Positions 35,200 to 44,443 of a stretch of 64,000 bases of DNA are shown here, piece after piece. How positions within the stretch are numbered: the stretch's first letter is position 1; the number at the start of each line of letters is the position of its first letter. The DNA is taken from the NCBI RefSeq assembly GCF_002220865.2, contig NZ_NHRJ02000001.1, forward strand, positions 248,001 to 312,000. The letters run 5' to 3'. A model generated the notes under the pieces. It worked only from the letters and a program-made list of their open reading frames with translations. It was not told where the DNA came from and made no database searches. This DNA comes from Paenibacillus xerothermodurans (GTDB taxonomy: Bacteria; Bacillota; Bacilli; Paenibacillales; NBRC-103111). The position numbers and the translations under genes are program-made.

Positions 35200-35961
35200 C
35201 TAAGCGTTATAACTGAGCAGCAAGGATTTAACGACAAGATACCAGCCATCCACTAAAATGAACAGCAATATCTTGAATGGCAGCGAAATCATCACCGGCG
35301 GAAGCATCATCATTCCCATCGCCATGAGCGTGCTTGATACAACCATATCAATGACCAAAAACGGGATAAAAATCATAAAACCCATTTGAAAAGCCGTTTT
35401 AAGCTCACTTATCGCGTAGGCGGGCACTAGTGCCGTGAGAGGAGTATCCTGAATGCCGCCTGGCGGCTCCGTTTGTGTGTAGTCCAGAAATAACTTCAAA
35501 TCCTTTTGCCGCGTATGTTCAAACATAAACTCTTTCATTGTCAGAGAAGCGCGTTCGAGTGCTGCCGTTTGCGTCATCTCACCCTTCAGATATGGCTGCA
35601 GCGCGGTCTGATTCAACTCTCCGAATGTAGGAGCCATAATGAAAAAAGTGAGAAACAGAGCCAATCCGATTAGCACTTGATTGGGAGGCATTTGCTGCGT
35701 GCCCAACGAAGTGCGCACAAATCCGAGAACAATGATAATTCTAGTAAAACTCGTCATTAGAACGAGAATTGCTGGTGAGAGACTTAATATCGTAATCAAC
35801 AGGATAATGTTTATCGTGTTGGATGCGCCCCCCGGCGTGTTAGACGAACCAATATCAATATCAATGCCTGGTATCGGTTCTGCAGCGTAAGTTTGCGTAC
35901 CACTGCTGAACAGCAAAGTGCACAAGGATACAACGGTAAGAGCGATAGCCTTCCATTTCAT
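35200..35961 (-). CDS. fliP: Flagellar export gate protein FliP
   Basis: This 253-residue protein has a cleavable signal peptide (cut near TQTYAAEP) and about four membrane segments. Family signatures are SFTRIIIVLGFVRTSLGTQQMPPNQVLIGLALFLTFF and SELKTAFQMGFMIFIPFLVIDMVVSS. FliP forms the pentameric core of the export pore. The ATG overlaps the fliO stop by 4 bp. Confidence 0.96.
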   Translation of the reverse strand: MKWKAIALTVVSLCTLLFSSGTQTYAAEPIPGIDIDIGSSNTPGGASNTINIILLITILSLSPAILVLMTSFTRIIIVLGFVRTSLGTQQMPPNQVLIGLALFLTFFIMAPTFGELNQTALQPYLKGEMTQTAALERASLTMKEFMFEHTRQKDLKLFLDYTQTEPPGGIQDTPLTALVPAYAISELKTAFQMGFMIFIPFLVIDMVVSSTLMAMGMMMLPPVMISLPFKILLFILVDGWYLVVKSLLLSYNA

Positions 35962-36611
35962 TGTTTATCATTCAACCGATCTTTATTGTTCTCATCCAGC
36001 CAGATCTCTTCCACCATTTTTTTGCGATCGGACAGATACTGCATTTTATTGTGAAACACTTGCTGGAAGGACGATGTGATGTCGGATTCTTCCAAGATAT
36101 CTTCGTCATCCCTTTTCCTTAATTTGTTGAACCAGTTGGTCAGCGTGTGATAGCCTGCTTTATGCACTGAACTTCCCGATGATAGCATTTCGGTGATATA
36201 GGCAACCTCTTCGGCATCTTGAATTTTTTCCATCAGCTGCACGTTTTCTCCAACGCCCACTATATATAGGGAACGGCCGATTTCAACCACTTGAATCGAT
36301 TTATTCTGACCCAGTGGCACGCCGCCCAACGAACGCAGCGAGCGCCCAAACAACATTTTATTTTTTTGGGCAATAAACTTAATTACTACGAAAAATAATC
36401 CGATAATAATAAGAAGAAAAAAGATCACTTTAGTAATCATAACTGCCGTATCTACGGTACTCACGCTACCTGCGTAACCGAGATCCGGCGCGCTCTTATG
36501 CGGCATATCCGATGGAGCGCCCGGTTCCCCGTAGCACACCAACGAGAAACCGGCAAAGCTGAACATCCCCACGAGTATGAATGCATAAAGATTGGTTGCG
36601 GGTCTTGTCAT
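35958..36611 (-). CDS. fliO: Flagellar biosynthesis protein FliO (FliZ of Bacillus naming)
   Basis: This 217-residue protein has an N-terminal signal-like segment, a transmembrane helix (VIFFLLIIIGLFFVVIKFI, about 62-80) and a FliO domain with LRSLGGVPLGQNKSIQVVEIGRSLYIVGVGENVQLM. A charged C-terminal tail of about 70 residues extends past the domain. FliO assists assembly of the FliP pore. It overlaps fliP as ATGA and sits directly after cheY, as in Bacillus. Confidence 0.9.
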   Translation of the reverse strand: MTRPATNLYAFILVGMFSFAGFSLVCYGEPGAPSDMPHKSAPDLGYAGSVSTVDTAVMITKVIFFLLIIIGLFFVVIKFIAQKNKMLFGRSLRSLGGVPLGQNKSIQVVEIGRSLYIVGVGENVQLMEKIQDAEEVAYITEMLSSGSSVHKAGYHTLTNWFNKLRKRDDEDILEESDITSSFQQVFHNKMQYLSDRKKMVEEIWLDENNKDRLNDKQ

Positions 36612-36656
36612 TGATCACATTCCCTTCGGGCTATGTCAGACTCTCGCCTGAACTTA

Positions 36657-37019
36657 TCAGCCTAACGTCTTCTTAATCGCTTCAATGACACGATCTGCTT
36701 GGAAGGGTTTCACAATAAAATCCTTGGCGCCGGCTTGAATCGCATCTATAACCATCGCTTGCTGTCCCATTGCGGAACACATGATGACTTTGGCGCTTGG
36801 ATCCAGCTTTTTAATTTCTTTCAGTGCAGCAATACCATCCATCTCTGGCATCGTAATGTCCATCGTTACCAAATCAGGCCGTAATTCTTTGAATTTCTCA
36901 ATCGCTTGTACCCCGTCATTACCTTCTCCAACTACTTCATATCCATTTTTTGTCAAGATATCTCGAATCATCATTCTCATGAACGCTGCATCATCTACTA
37001 CTAAAATTCGGTTCGACAT
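36657..37019 (-). CDS. cheY: Chemotaxis response regulator CheY
   Basis: This 120-residue single receiver domain is phosphorylated by CheA and binds the motor switch. The acidic pocket VVDDAAFMR, the phosphorylated Asp in LVTMDITMPEMDG (about Asp54) and the Lys in FIVKPF (about 104) are all present. The ATG at 37019 follows AGGAGGACTG. It lies between fliY and fliO as in Bacillus. Confidence 0.97.
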   Translation of the reverse strand: MSNRILVVDDAAFMRMMIRDILTKNGYEVVGEGNDGVQAIEKFKELRPDLVTMDITMPEMDGIAALKEIKKLDPSAKVIMCSAMGQQAMVIDAIQAGAKDFIVKPFQADRVIEAIKKTLG

Positions 37020-37048
37020 GTGTAAACAGTCCTCCTAGGGTATGATTG

Positions 37049-38341
37049 TTATTTTAATTTTTGAATTCGATCCCATTGATTCACTATATCTGTGACACGC
37101 ACCCCGAAGTTTTCGTCAATTACGACAACCTCGCCCTTGGCAATCAATTTGTTATTTACTAAGATGTCGACAGGTTCACCGGCAAGCTTGTCCAGCTCTA
37201 CGATAGAGCCCTGAGACAGTTCAAGAATATCCTTAATCACCTTATGTGTTCTTCCCAATTCCACCGTGACCTTCAGCGGGATGTCCAAAAGTAAACTCAG
37301 GTTGGTATCCTCGGCTGGAGACAGCTGCACAGGGTTAAACCCGGAAAACTGCGCTGGCTGCACATTCACATTACGCACGGGGCCGGTACCATACGTTGCC
37401 GGCGGTTGTTGATGCATCGGCTGCTGCGGCGGATACACCGATGATTGATCGTACATCGGCTGCTGCGGCGGATACATAGGCGGCTGCTCGTACATCGGCT
37501 GCTGCGGCGGCACAGGCGGCTGCTGGTGCATAGGCCGCTGAGCGTAAGATTCTTCTACCGGCGGTGGTGCCACTGGCTGCTGCTGTACGGAAGGCGCCGA
37601 TTGTGCGGGCTCAGACGCCGTAGCGGCCGCAGATTGGTCTACGCTGTCTCCCCCTCCCATTAGAATGGACACCATTTCCTTGGCGAAGCTAACAGGAAGC
37701 AGCTGCATGATCGACGAATCAATCAGATCTCCAATGGTCAAGCGAAACGAAATTTTCACAAACACATCTTCGGACGGTAGCGTTGCATTGCCAGCTGATT
37801 CTTCAGCTAGATTCAGTATATCAATCCCCGGAGGAGAGATATTTACGAAGCGATTAAAAATTGTAGACATCGAAGTGGCGGAGGAGCCCATCATCTGGTT
37901 CATTGCTTCCTGTACGGCACTGATATGTATTTCCGATAGTTCTGTCTCCTGCCCCTTGCCGTCTCCACCCATCATTAGGTCAGCGATAACTTGCGCGTCC
38001 CGTGTTTTGATGACCAACAAATTAATACCATCGAAACCATCGACATAATTCACATGCACCGCGACGTGCGGCTTAGGAAATTCATCCGCCAAATCTTTTC
38101 GCGCGATCACTGACACTTTGGGAGTTGTTATATCGACTTTTTTCCCTAGCAGTGTAGACAATGCCGTAGCGGCGCTGCCGAAAGTGATATTGCCGATTTC
38201 GCCAAGCGCATCTTCCTCTAAGGAAGACAAATAATCTTGCACGCGCACCACACCAGTTGAGTCATCTGAAGAATCACCGGATGATTGTTTTAATAACGCA
38301 TCGATTTCCTCTTGAGACAAATAATCTTTGTTATTCGTCAT
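37049..38341 (-). CDS. fliY: Flagellar switch protein / CheY-P phosphatase FliY
   Basis: This 430-residue C-ring protein begins with a CheY-binding LSQEEIDALLKQ motif. A CheC-like phosphatase domain follows (GEIGNITFGSAATALSTLL about 50; AVQEAMNQMMGSSATSM about 145). A low-complexity Pro/Gln/Met/Tyr linker with QPMYEQPPMYPPQ-type repeats spans about 235-325, and a FliN domain (DIPLKVTVELGRTHKVIKDILELSQGSIVELD) closes the protein. I chose the ATG at 38341 after GGAGCGGAAGAAA; it overlaps the fliM end by 11 bp. The linker is longer than I expect for Bacillus FliY. Confidence 0.94.
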   Translation of the reverse strand: MTNNKDYLSQEEIDALLKQSSGDSSDDSTGVVRVQDYLSSLEEDALGEIGNITFGSAATALSTLLGKKVDITTPKVSVIARKDLADEFPKPHVAVHVNYVDGFDGINLLVIKTRDAQVIADLMMGGDGKGQETELSEIHISAVQEAMNQMMGSSATSMSTIFNRFVNISPPGIDILNLAEESAGNATLPSEDVFVKISFRLTIGDLIDSSIMQLLPVSFAKEMVSILMGGGDSVDQSAAATASEPAQSAPSVQQQPVAPPPVEESYAQRPMHQQPPVPPQQPMYEQPPMYPPQQPMYDQSSVYPPQQPMHQQPPATYGTGPVRNVNVQPAQFSGFNPVQLSPAEDTNLSLLLDIPLKVTVELGRTHKVIKDILELSQGSIVELDKLAGEPVDILVNNKLIAKGEVVVIDENFGVRVTDIVNQWDRIQKLK

Positions 38342-39329
38342 TTTCTTCCGCTCCTTCACTTACAATCTCCGTGATCTGCACTGCCATTTTGCCTCTGCTC
38401 GTGCCCGGATTTCCTATAAATTTAAGCCTTTCACCAATGCGGATATTAAGCAGCTCGTCAACCGGTTTATTCAAAGAAATGACATCCCCAACCTGTAAGT
38501 TCAAAAACTCGTGCACTGATATTTCCGACTCACCCAGCTCCGCCATGATGGGAAGCTTAGCTTTATGCAGTTTGGACTGCAAGGCCACGATATCTTCCGG
38601 TGCGCTGGTTTTTTTCTGGGACACGAACCAATGGTGCACCGACAATCTCGGCATAATGGGCTCGATGACCACATGTGGAATACACAAGTTGATCATTCCT
38701 GTTGTATCGCCAATTTTCGTACTCAAAGAGATTAGTGCAATAGTCTCATTAGGAGAGACAATTTGCATAAACTGCGGATTGGTTTCCAATGCTTCCATGC
38801 GCGGCGCCAGATCGACCACGGTTTTCCACGCTTCCTGCAGGCTTTCAAAGGTTCTGCTGAAAATGCGTTCCATGACGATGGTCTCGATTTCGGTTAAGGC
38901 GTTGATCTTTGCGGGTGAAGTTCCGGCTCCGCCCAGGAGACGATCAAGCATGGCGAATGCTACGTTGGGATGCACCTCTAGCACCATTCGGCCTTCGAGG
39001 GGCTCCGCTTCAAAGATGTTAAGAATGGTCATTTTTGGTATTGACCTGATGAATTCATCATACGGCAATTGTTCGACTTGTACCACATTTATTTGCACAA
39101 AAGTTCTCAGCTGAGCTGAAAAATATGTCGTTAAATAGCGGGCAAAATTTTCATGAATTCGTGTGAGACTGCGTATATGATCCTTAGAGAACCGGACTGC
39201 TCTTTTGAAATCATACGCCCTGACTTTTTTCTGCGTATCTTCCTTTTTGAGCTCCTCGGCGTCCATTTCGCCGGAAGATAATGCGGCTAACAAGGCGTCT
39301 ATTTCATTCTGCGAAAGTACATCAACCAT
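38331..39329 (-). CDS. fliM: Flagellar motor switch protein FliM
   Basis: This 332-residue C-ring protein binds CheY-P through the N-terminal LSQNEIDALLAAL motif. The middle domain holds NVAFAMLDRLLGGAG, and the C-terminal FliN-like domain ends with LNIRIGERLKFIGNPGTSRGKMAVQI. The ATG at 39329 follows GGGGGAGGTGACGAA. It overlaps fliY. Confidence 0.96.
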   Translation of the reverse strand: MVDVLSQNEIDALLAALSSGEMDAEELKKEDTQKKVRAYDFKRAVRFSKDHIRSLTRIHENFARYLTTYFSAQLRTFVQINVVQVEQLPYDEFIRSIPKMTILNIFEAEPLEGRMVLEVHPNVAFAMLDRLLGGAGTSPAKINALTEIETIVMERIFSRTFESLQEAWKTVVDLAPRMEALETNPQFMQIVSPNETIALISLSTKIGDTTGMINLCIPHVVIEPIMPRLSVHHWFVSQKKTSAPEDIVALQSKLHKAKLPIMAELGESEISVHEFLNLQVGDVISLNKPVDELLNIRIGERLKFIGNPGTSRGKMAVQITEIVSEGAEENDE

Positions 39330-39368
39330 TTCGTCACCTCCCCCATGCCGTTTCTTGTGCTGCCGTAT

Positions 39369-39839
39369 TTATTGCAGGACACTGGCTGTGATCCAAATTT
39401 GCTTGATGTTTCCGGAGGTTAGCAATGGGTTCATTTTATTCATAAGAGCCGAAGTCAGATTATCAAAGCCTTTGCTTCCTTGTACCTGTTCTGGCGTTGT
39501 ATCCGCGAGAGTTTGTACAATGATTGCCTTCATTTTGAAGTCCAGCTTCTCAAACTCCTCTTTGGCCTTCTTGTTTTCCATTTCGATAGCGAAGCTCGCT
39601 TTGATGAAGCGGTTGTTGGCCGCCAGATTAGTCATAACATCCTCAATGAGAACCGTGTTTTCTTTCGTTTCATCCGGTGACGCTTGCTCCGCCTCGTTTG
39701 CTGAAGCTTGATCCTGCTGGGTCGGACTGGCGCCGGCTGATTTCTCCATGTAATTCCATAACACGAAGGCAGCTGTTAAAATCAATGTAATCGCGATAAG
39801 AATGGCCACTACCAGTAAAAAAACTCTGCTTTTAAGCAA
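39369..39839 (-). CDS. fliL: Flagellar basal body-associated protein FliL
   Basis: This 156-residue protein has one N-terminal transmembrane helix (VFLLVVAILIAITLILTAAFVLW) and an outer domain with the stomatin-like FliL fold (VLIEDVMTNLAANNRFIKASFAIEMENKKAKEEFEK). It is thought to surround the stator units. The start is a TTG at 39839 after GGAGGGGTTGTAG. It follows flbD with no gap. Confidence 0.92.
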   Translation of the reverse strand: MLKSRVFLLVVAILIAITLILTAAFVLWNYMEKSAGASPTQQDQASANEAEQASPDETKENTVLIEDVMTNLAANNRFIKASFAIEMENKKAKEEFEKLDFKMKAIIVQTLADTTPEQVQGSKGFDNLTSALMNKMNPLLTSGNIKQIWITASVLQ

Positions 39840-40061
39840 CTACAACCCCTCCGAGTCCAAACTCTTAATTGTTCCGGTAACTAAACCGATCGATTGCAGA
39901 TACTGGGTCACAAGCTGCACCACTACACTTTCCGGTTCTAGTACGGTGATCCTTCTGCTGGTAACCAGGGTGACAATGGTGTCAGGTGTTTCTTCAATAT
40001 TCTCAATCAGCAAAACATTTACCGTAATGGGTTTTCCATTCAGACGGGTAAGCCGAATCAT
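39840..40061 (-). CDS. swrD: FlbD/SwrD family protein
   Basis: This 73-residue protein matches the short FlbD family of Firmicutes (SwrD in Bacillus), which raises motor power for swarming. The start MIRLTRLNGKPITVNVLLIENIEETPDT is characteristic. The ATG at 40061 follows ATCGGAGGCTAGTC. It lies between the hook gene and fliL, the normal place. Confidence 0.9.
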   Translation of the reverse strand: MIRLTRLNGKPITVNVLLIENIEETPDTIVTLVTSRRITVLEPESVVVQLVTQYLQSIGLVTGTIKSLDSEGL

Positions 40062-40112
40062 GACTAGCCTCCGATTTCTAAGATTGGGGGAGACCAGACT
40101 CCCCCTCCGCTG

Positions 40113-40946
40113 TTAATTCTTCAGATTAACAACTTCCTGCAAAATTTGGTCCGATGTGGTGATGATGCGTGAATTCGCCTGGAAACCACGCTGCGCAACG
40201 ATCATCTCAGTGAATTCGGCAGTCAAGTCCACATTCGACATTTCGACCTGACCGGTTACTATGGCACCGGTGCCTGTTTCAGCGTCATTTGCTACACCCA
40301 GCAAGTCCGCTACTGCTTGTTCAGAATTGGAATTGCCGGTACCACGGTACAGATTGCCCCCGATCTTTTCCAAGCCGGCGGGATTCGGCACTTTAACTAC
40401 CCCGATAAATACTCCCGAATTGTTAGTGGCTCCGGTATCGTCTGTAGTGATGATTTCGCCTGAGTTAGAGATGGAATATGCCGTGACGGTGCCCAAATCA
40501 TCGAGGTCAATGATATCTCCCGCACTGTCAACTACAAACATCCCATCAGCTGTCACGAGCTGGTTGTTCGCATCAAAACTGAAATTGCCGGCGCGAGTCA
40601 AAAAGGGCTCCTCTTGCTCCTCGGTTGCTTTAACTGCGAAAAAACCGTCCCCGTCAATTCTCAAGTCTGTGGGATAATTCGTAGTCATCGCGCTTCCTGG
40701 TGTGTGCAGCGTGTCTATTGCGCTAAGTGCCACGCCGAGACCGACTTGCTTAGCGTTAACCCCTCCTGTCGCACCATCTGCTGAAGGCGTCGCCCCGGCA
40801 ACAGTCTGGCTTAGGATGTCCTTGAACATAACGCGCCCAGCTTTAAAGCCGACCGTATTTACGTTTGCAATGTTATTACCGATGACATCCAGCTTGGTTT
40901 GAAAACCTCTCATGCCAGAAACACCGGAATATAAAGATCTTAACAT
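40113..40946 (-). CDS. flgG: Flagellar hook/rod protein, FlgG-type (FlgE of Bacillus naming)
   Basis: This 277-residue protein has the flagellar axial fold. The N-terminal helix region is LRSLYSGVSGMRGFQTKLDVIGNNIANVNTVGFK, the middle is a beta domain with DLRIDGDGFFAV, and the C-terminal helix has VDLTAEFTEMIVAQRGFQANSRIITTSDQILQEVVNLK. In Bacillus the gene at this place, of the same size, encodes the hook protein and was renamed from flgG to flgE, so the hook is the likelier role. The ATG at 40946 follows GGGAGGAAAATATTGT. Confidence 0.88.
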   Translation of the reverse strand: MLRSLYSGVSGMRGFQTKLDVIGNNIANVNTVGFKAGRVMFKDILSQTVAGATPSADGATGGVNAKQVGLGVALSAIDTLHTPGSAMTTNYPTDLRIDGDGFFAVKATEEQEEPFLTRAGNFSFDANNQLVTADGMFVVDSAGDIIDLDDLGTVTAYSISNSGEIITTDDTGATNNSGVFIGVVKVPNPAGLEKIGGNLYRGTGNSNSEQAVADLLGVANDAETGTGAIVTGQVEMSNVDLTAEFTEMIVAQRGFQANSRIITTSDQILQEVVNLKN

Positions 40947-41036
40947 ACAATATTTTCCTCCCATTGGGGTAATGTAATTAGGTTGCTTCTATCGTTCCAC
41001 AACCCGGAGCTTCCTGAGCAGGGCCGGCTCCCATTG

Positions 41037-41414
41037 TTACGAAATGATCACCGCACTATCGATCTGTGTGAACAAATTATTTTTCATAGATGCTTGATCT
41101 AATGCGGTGATAACGGTTTTGTTCTTGATGTTCACAATAAGCGCAGTGTGGTCGATCAGCATTAAGGACTCTGTAGCGCCTTTCGAAGCCGCATTGTCAA
41201 TAGCATTACGGATTTTGGCCAACTGTTCCGGCTGGAACTCAATCCCTCTCTGTCTGAGCCGCAGTTCAGCGTGGTTGCTGAATCGAACGAGCTCATTTTG
41301 CAGGAGGTTGTCAAATGTCGCATGTTGACTGCTCGGTCGCTGTTCGTTTCTTGTGGGAGGTGCAGGCCTCAGGGTGCCAGGATAGAGCTGTCCGATAGAA
41401 ATGCGCTCAGTCAT
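41037..41414 (-). CDS. Flagellar operon protein of the TIGR02530 type
   Basis: This 125-residue protein matches the layout of a small conserved family found between flgD and the hook gene in many Firmicutes. It has a variable N-terminus, then FDNLLQNELVRFSNHAELRLRQRGIEFQPEQLAKIRNAIDNAASKGATESLMLIDHTALIVNIKN in the family core, of which the Lys/Arg-rich RLRQRGI and DxTALIV parts are most conserved. It overlaps the flgD stop as ATGA. Its exact role in hook assembly is not established. Confidence 0.82.
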   Translation of the reverse strand: MTERISIGQLYPGTLRPAPPTRNEQRPSSQHATFDNLLQNELVRFSNHAELRLRQRGIEFQPEQLAKIRNAIDNAASKGATESLMLIDHTALIVNIKNKTVITALDQASMKNNLFTQIDSAVIIS

Positions 41415-41860
41415 GGCGTTGCCTCCGAATTCGTAATCTTCGAAATTCGATCCAGCGCTATTTGCTCATCCTTGACCACCGCATACTGACCGTCAGGTTT
41501 CACTACAATCGATTCAACCATGCCACTTTTGGTGGTGTCTTGCTCGCCATTCTTGCCCGCGACGATCCAAGAAATTTGCTTTCCAATAATCCCGGAGGCG
41601 AAACCCAGCGTTTGGCGCAGCTGCTTCAGCTCCGTGCTCATATTGCTCAATTGTTCGACAGACGTAAATTGTGCCATCTGTGCAATAAATTCTTTATCCT
41701 GCAGAGGCTGCATCGGATCTTGGTGGTTCAATTGAGTTATTAAAATTTTTAAAAATTCATCCTTGCCTAGCTGGCTTTTGTCACCGGTACCCGCATTGCT
41801 TATGTTGGTTTTGCTGTAGTATGGATACACATTTTTAGTTCCCACTGCCGGATTTGGCAT
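41411..41860 (-). CDS. flgD: Flagellar hook capping protein FlgD
   Basis: This 149-residue protein has the FlgD N-terminal region with LGKDEFLKILITQLNHQDPMQPLQDKEFIAQMAQFTSVEQL, the family signature. A short tail (about 85-149) replaces the larger tudor/FnIII-like domain of enterobacterial FlgD; short forms are usual in Bacillales. It serves as a scaffold at the tip of the growing hook. It follows fliK by 37 bp. Confidence 0.93.
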   Translation of the reverse strand: MPNPAVGTKNVYPYYSKTNISNAGTGDKSQLGKDEFLKILITQLNHQDPMQPLQDKEFIAQMAQFTSVEQLSNMSTELKQLRQTLGFASGIIGKQISWIVAGKNGEQDTTKSGMVESIVVKPDGQYAVVKDEQIALDRISKITNSEATP

Positions 41861-41897
41861 ATTCTCACCTCCCAGTCAATCCTAGACGATTCAGTTA

Positions 41898-43478
41898 TTA
41901 AGCAATCGTATCGATTGAGGTATGTCTCGAAGCGCGCGAACTCTGAGCAGGTTTGTCCTTTGGTTGAGCCAGCTCGTCATCGAGTGCCACAATCTCTCCT
42001 GAACTGGCGTCCTTTTGCTGCTTGTTGGATTGTTTAAACTGCTGCTGGCGCTGCTCTTGGAATAACCCCGATTCAAACGCTTGACTTTGGCTTACTTCCA
42101 GCTTATCCACCTGAATGCCTTGGCTTTGCAATGTTGTTTTCAATTGTGATAATTGACTTTCAAGCATCTCTCTGCCGACTGCACTTTCTGCCACAAATTG
42201 CGCCACCAGCTGTCCGTTCTGCATTGTCAACTTAACGTCCACTTGACCCAGATGCTCAGGGTATAATGACAGCTTGGCTTCTGTGATACCTTCAGCTCGA
42301 ACGTCCATTGTGAAGGATTTGATCACAAACTCTGCCATCTCCTCTACAAAAGCTGGTGCGTTCATGACCAGAATCAGCGTTTTGTTTATCCGTTCACCAT
42401 TGTCCAACTTTTTCAAGAATTCATGGATCGGCATTGCTTGATTGTCCTCGGTCATTTCGGTCGGCATTTCCACTAACGGTTCAAACAACGGTGCATCAAC
42501 GGTCACTAGCGAACTGGACGTGACAGTTTGCGGGGGCGCTGATTTCGCTGCCAAAATCTCAAGCTTAGGATTCACGCTGACCGGTTGTGCCTGAACTTCA
42601 ATTGACACCGATGTGTCGGGCTTTAACAGATTCTGCTGTGCATTTGGCCTGCTGTGAGAAAGTGCACTTCCGCCTGCCAAGGTGTAGCTGCCGTTGGCTG
42701 TGCCGGACTTATTTACTTCATCCTGCCTGCGACCGGCAAGCAAAGGAGCCAGCACTTCTTGCAGTTCCGCAACCTTAGCGTGAATTGTTCGCGCAGATTC
42801 GGTAACAGCCACCTGAGATTTAGTAGTTTGTTGCAGCACCTCCTTAACCTGCTGCAACAAGTCGATTGCCTCAGATTTGCTAAAATTACTCAAAGTCGAT
42901 ACTGCTTGACCTGGCAGGGAATCATCTGCTTCTAACGGCTGCTCCATAGGAACAAACAGCAAAGAATTTACACCGACTGCTTTCACGTTGTGGTTTGCGA
43001 GCGGCAGTTCCACTGCGCGGTCACCAGTCACTGCGTCTCCCGAAGAATTGCCATCCGGTGCAACTGCTGGTTCCGTGAATGACGAGTATGCCATAAGTGC
43101 CGCCTGCATTTGCACCAGCCAAGCTTGTACATCCGGGTTATGTAACAGGGCGGATGCATCTTCTGAGTCGGCATCCAGCAATTCAACTAGTGCATCCAAC
43201 TGCTGCAATGCAGCTTCAGCTTGTGTGTCCGGAGACACACTCGCAGTACGCTCGAAAGCCAAGAGCAGCTGGTTCAATGCAGCTAAACCCGTCAAAGAGA
43301 GTTGTACACTCGGTTGGCTGTCCGTCGGCATACCGGCCAACACACCATTCAACGCTGCGGAAAAGCCGCCAACTGCTTGCCCGTTTACCTCGGCCGACGC
43401 TGAGGCGATGGTATTGCCGGCTACTGAGGTGCTCGTGAAGGCAGCTGCGTTAATCGGAGCTTGACTTTGTACTACCAT
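41898..43478 (-). CDS. fliK: Flagellar hook-length control protein FliK
   Basis: This 526-residue secreted ruler protein has a long, poorly conserved Ala/Gln/Ser-rich N-terminal part (1-340). A C-terminal Flg_hook domain (about 350-450) carries AKLSLYPEHLGQVDVKLTMQNGQLVAQFVAES and QLSQLKTTLQSQGIQVDKLEVS, the typical substrate-specificity region that contacts FlhB. The tail is rich in Gln and Lys. The ATG at 43478 follows GGGAGGTGAATTACT. Confidence 0.9.
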   Translation of the reverse strand: MVVQSQAPINAAAFTSTSVAGNTIASASAEVNGQAVGGFSAALNGVLAGMPTDSQPSVQLSLTGLAALNQLLLAFERTASVSPDTQAEAALQQLDALVELLDADSEDASALLHNPDVQAWLVQMQAALMAYSSFTEPAVAPDGNSSGDAVTGDRAVELPLANHNVKAVGVNSLLFVPMEQPLEADDSLPGQAVSTLSNFSKSEAIDLLQQVKEVLQQTTKSQVAVTESARTIHAKVAELQEVLAPLLAGRRQDEVNKSGTANGSYTLAGGSALSHSRPNAQQNLLKPDTSVSIEVQAQPVSVNPKLEILAAKSAPPQTVTSSSLVTVDAPLFEPLVEMPTEMTEDNQAMPIHEFLKKLDNGERINKTLILVMNAPAFVEEMAEFVIKSFTMDVRAEGITEAKLSLYPEHLGQVDVKLTMQNGQLVAQFVAESAVGREMLESQLSQLKTTLQSQGIQVDKLEVSQSQAFESGLFQEQRQQQFKQSNKQQKDASSGEIVALDDELAQPKDKPAQSSRASRHTSIDTIA

Positions 43479-43502
43479 AGTAATTCACCTCCCTTCCTCA
43501 TT

Positions 43503-44414
43503 TCATTGAACCAGACGGTTCGAGATTATAGCTGCCGTCTCCTTGGATTGCTCTGCCACAGCAGTAATGACTTTGGAACGCCCGACGCTGTCCATTGAAC
43601 TCAAAATCGCGACCACCTTCTCCGGATTGCTTTTATACATCTCCATTAGCACTGTCGCCGCGCTCTTAGGTGTCATATTTGCGAAGGTGCTCCCTAAATC
43701 ATCCTTGCTAAGCTTTTCGCTTACGCCCTCTTCTGTCGGAGCCGCTTGCTTTAACCGGTCTTGCAGTGCCGCAATCTGTGTGTCCCTGGCCGTAGTTTGA
43801 TCCTTCAGCAGAATGGATGACTCGGCGGCAATTTTAGGATCCATTTTTTCCAGCACCTTAACCCGTTCGTCCGTTTTCATCTTACTCAGAACGAGCACCC
43901 GCTCGGCAGTTGTCAAGTTTTCCAAGATCGGTGCGGATTTCGATGGAGACATCTTCGCATACATCGTCGCAAGCTGCTGCACTTGATTATCATATTCCTC
44001 ATCAGATTGTGTTTTGGCCTGCACTTGTTCCTCTAACGCGGTATTCTTCGCCTCAAGCTCTTTAATCGCCTGATCGCGCTGTGCGAGCAACTCATCCGAC
44101 TTAATTAGATCCTGCTCTTTCTCTTGCAAATCGCTGGTCAGGGATTGAACCGTTTCTTCCGGCGTGGGTGCAGTTGTCTCGTCCGCAACGGGCCCTTCAG
44201 TTTCTGCAGATGCCGTTTTCGGATCAGGAATGACGCTGTTAACCACGGGCACACGATTAGCTGCTTTCAGGACATTGTTCACCACATCGTAGTCAAAAAT
44301 GGTGAGCAGTACACCGAGAAGCACCGCAGTGAACACAAACGGAATCAAGAACCAAATAAGAAACCGTTCCATCGCACCGTACGAGGACCCATTTTCCACA
44401 TCAGTGTCCGCCAT
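43503..44414 (-). CDS. MotE-like membrane protein of the flagellar operon (YlxF type)
   Basis: This 303-residue protein has one N-terminal transmembrane helix (about 17-40), a linker, a coiled coil (about 85-150), and MgtE N-domain-like helical repeats (MSPSKSAPILENLTTAERVLVLSKMKTDERVKVLEKMDP, repeated around LGSTFANMTPKSAATVLMEMYKSNPEKVVAIL). The gene between fliJ and fliK in Bacillus is ylxF; related MotE proteins act as chaperones of the stator MotC. I chose the ATG at 44414 after GGAGGTGAGGCAT. Confidence 0.82.
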   Translation of the reverse strand: MADTDVENGSSYGAMERFLIWFLIPFVFTAVLLGVLLTIFDYDVVNNVLKAANRVPVVNSVIPDPKTASAETEGPVADETTAPTPEETVQSLTSDLQEKEQDLIKSDELLAQRDQAIKELEAKNTALEEQVQAKTQSDEEYDNQVQQLATMYAKMSPSKSAPILENLTTAERVLVLSKMKTDERVKVLEKMDPKIAAESSILLKDQTTARDTQIAALQDRLKQAAPTEEGVSEKLSKDDLGSTFANMTPKSAATVLMEMYKSNPEKVVAILSSMDSVGRSKVITAVAEQSKETAAIISNRLVQ

Positions 44415-44443
44415 ATGCCTCACCTCCTATATTCTGTCGGCTC

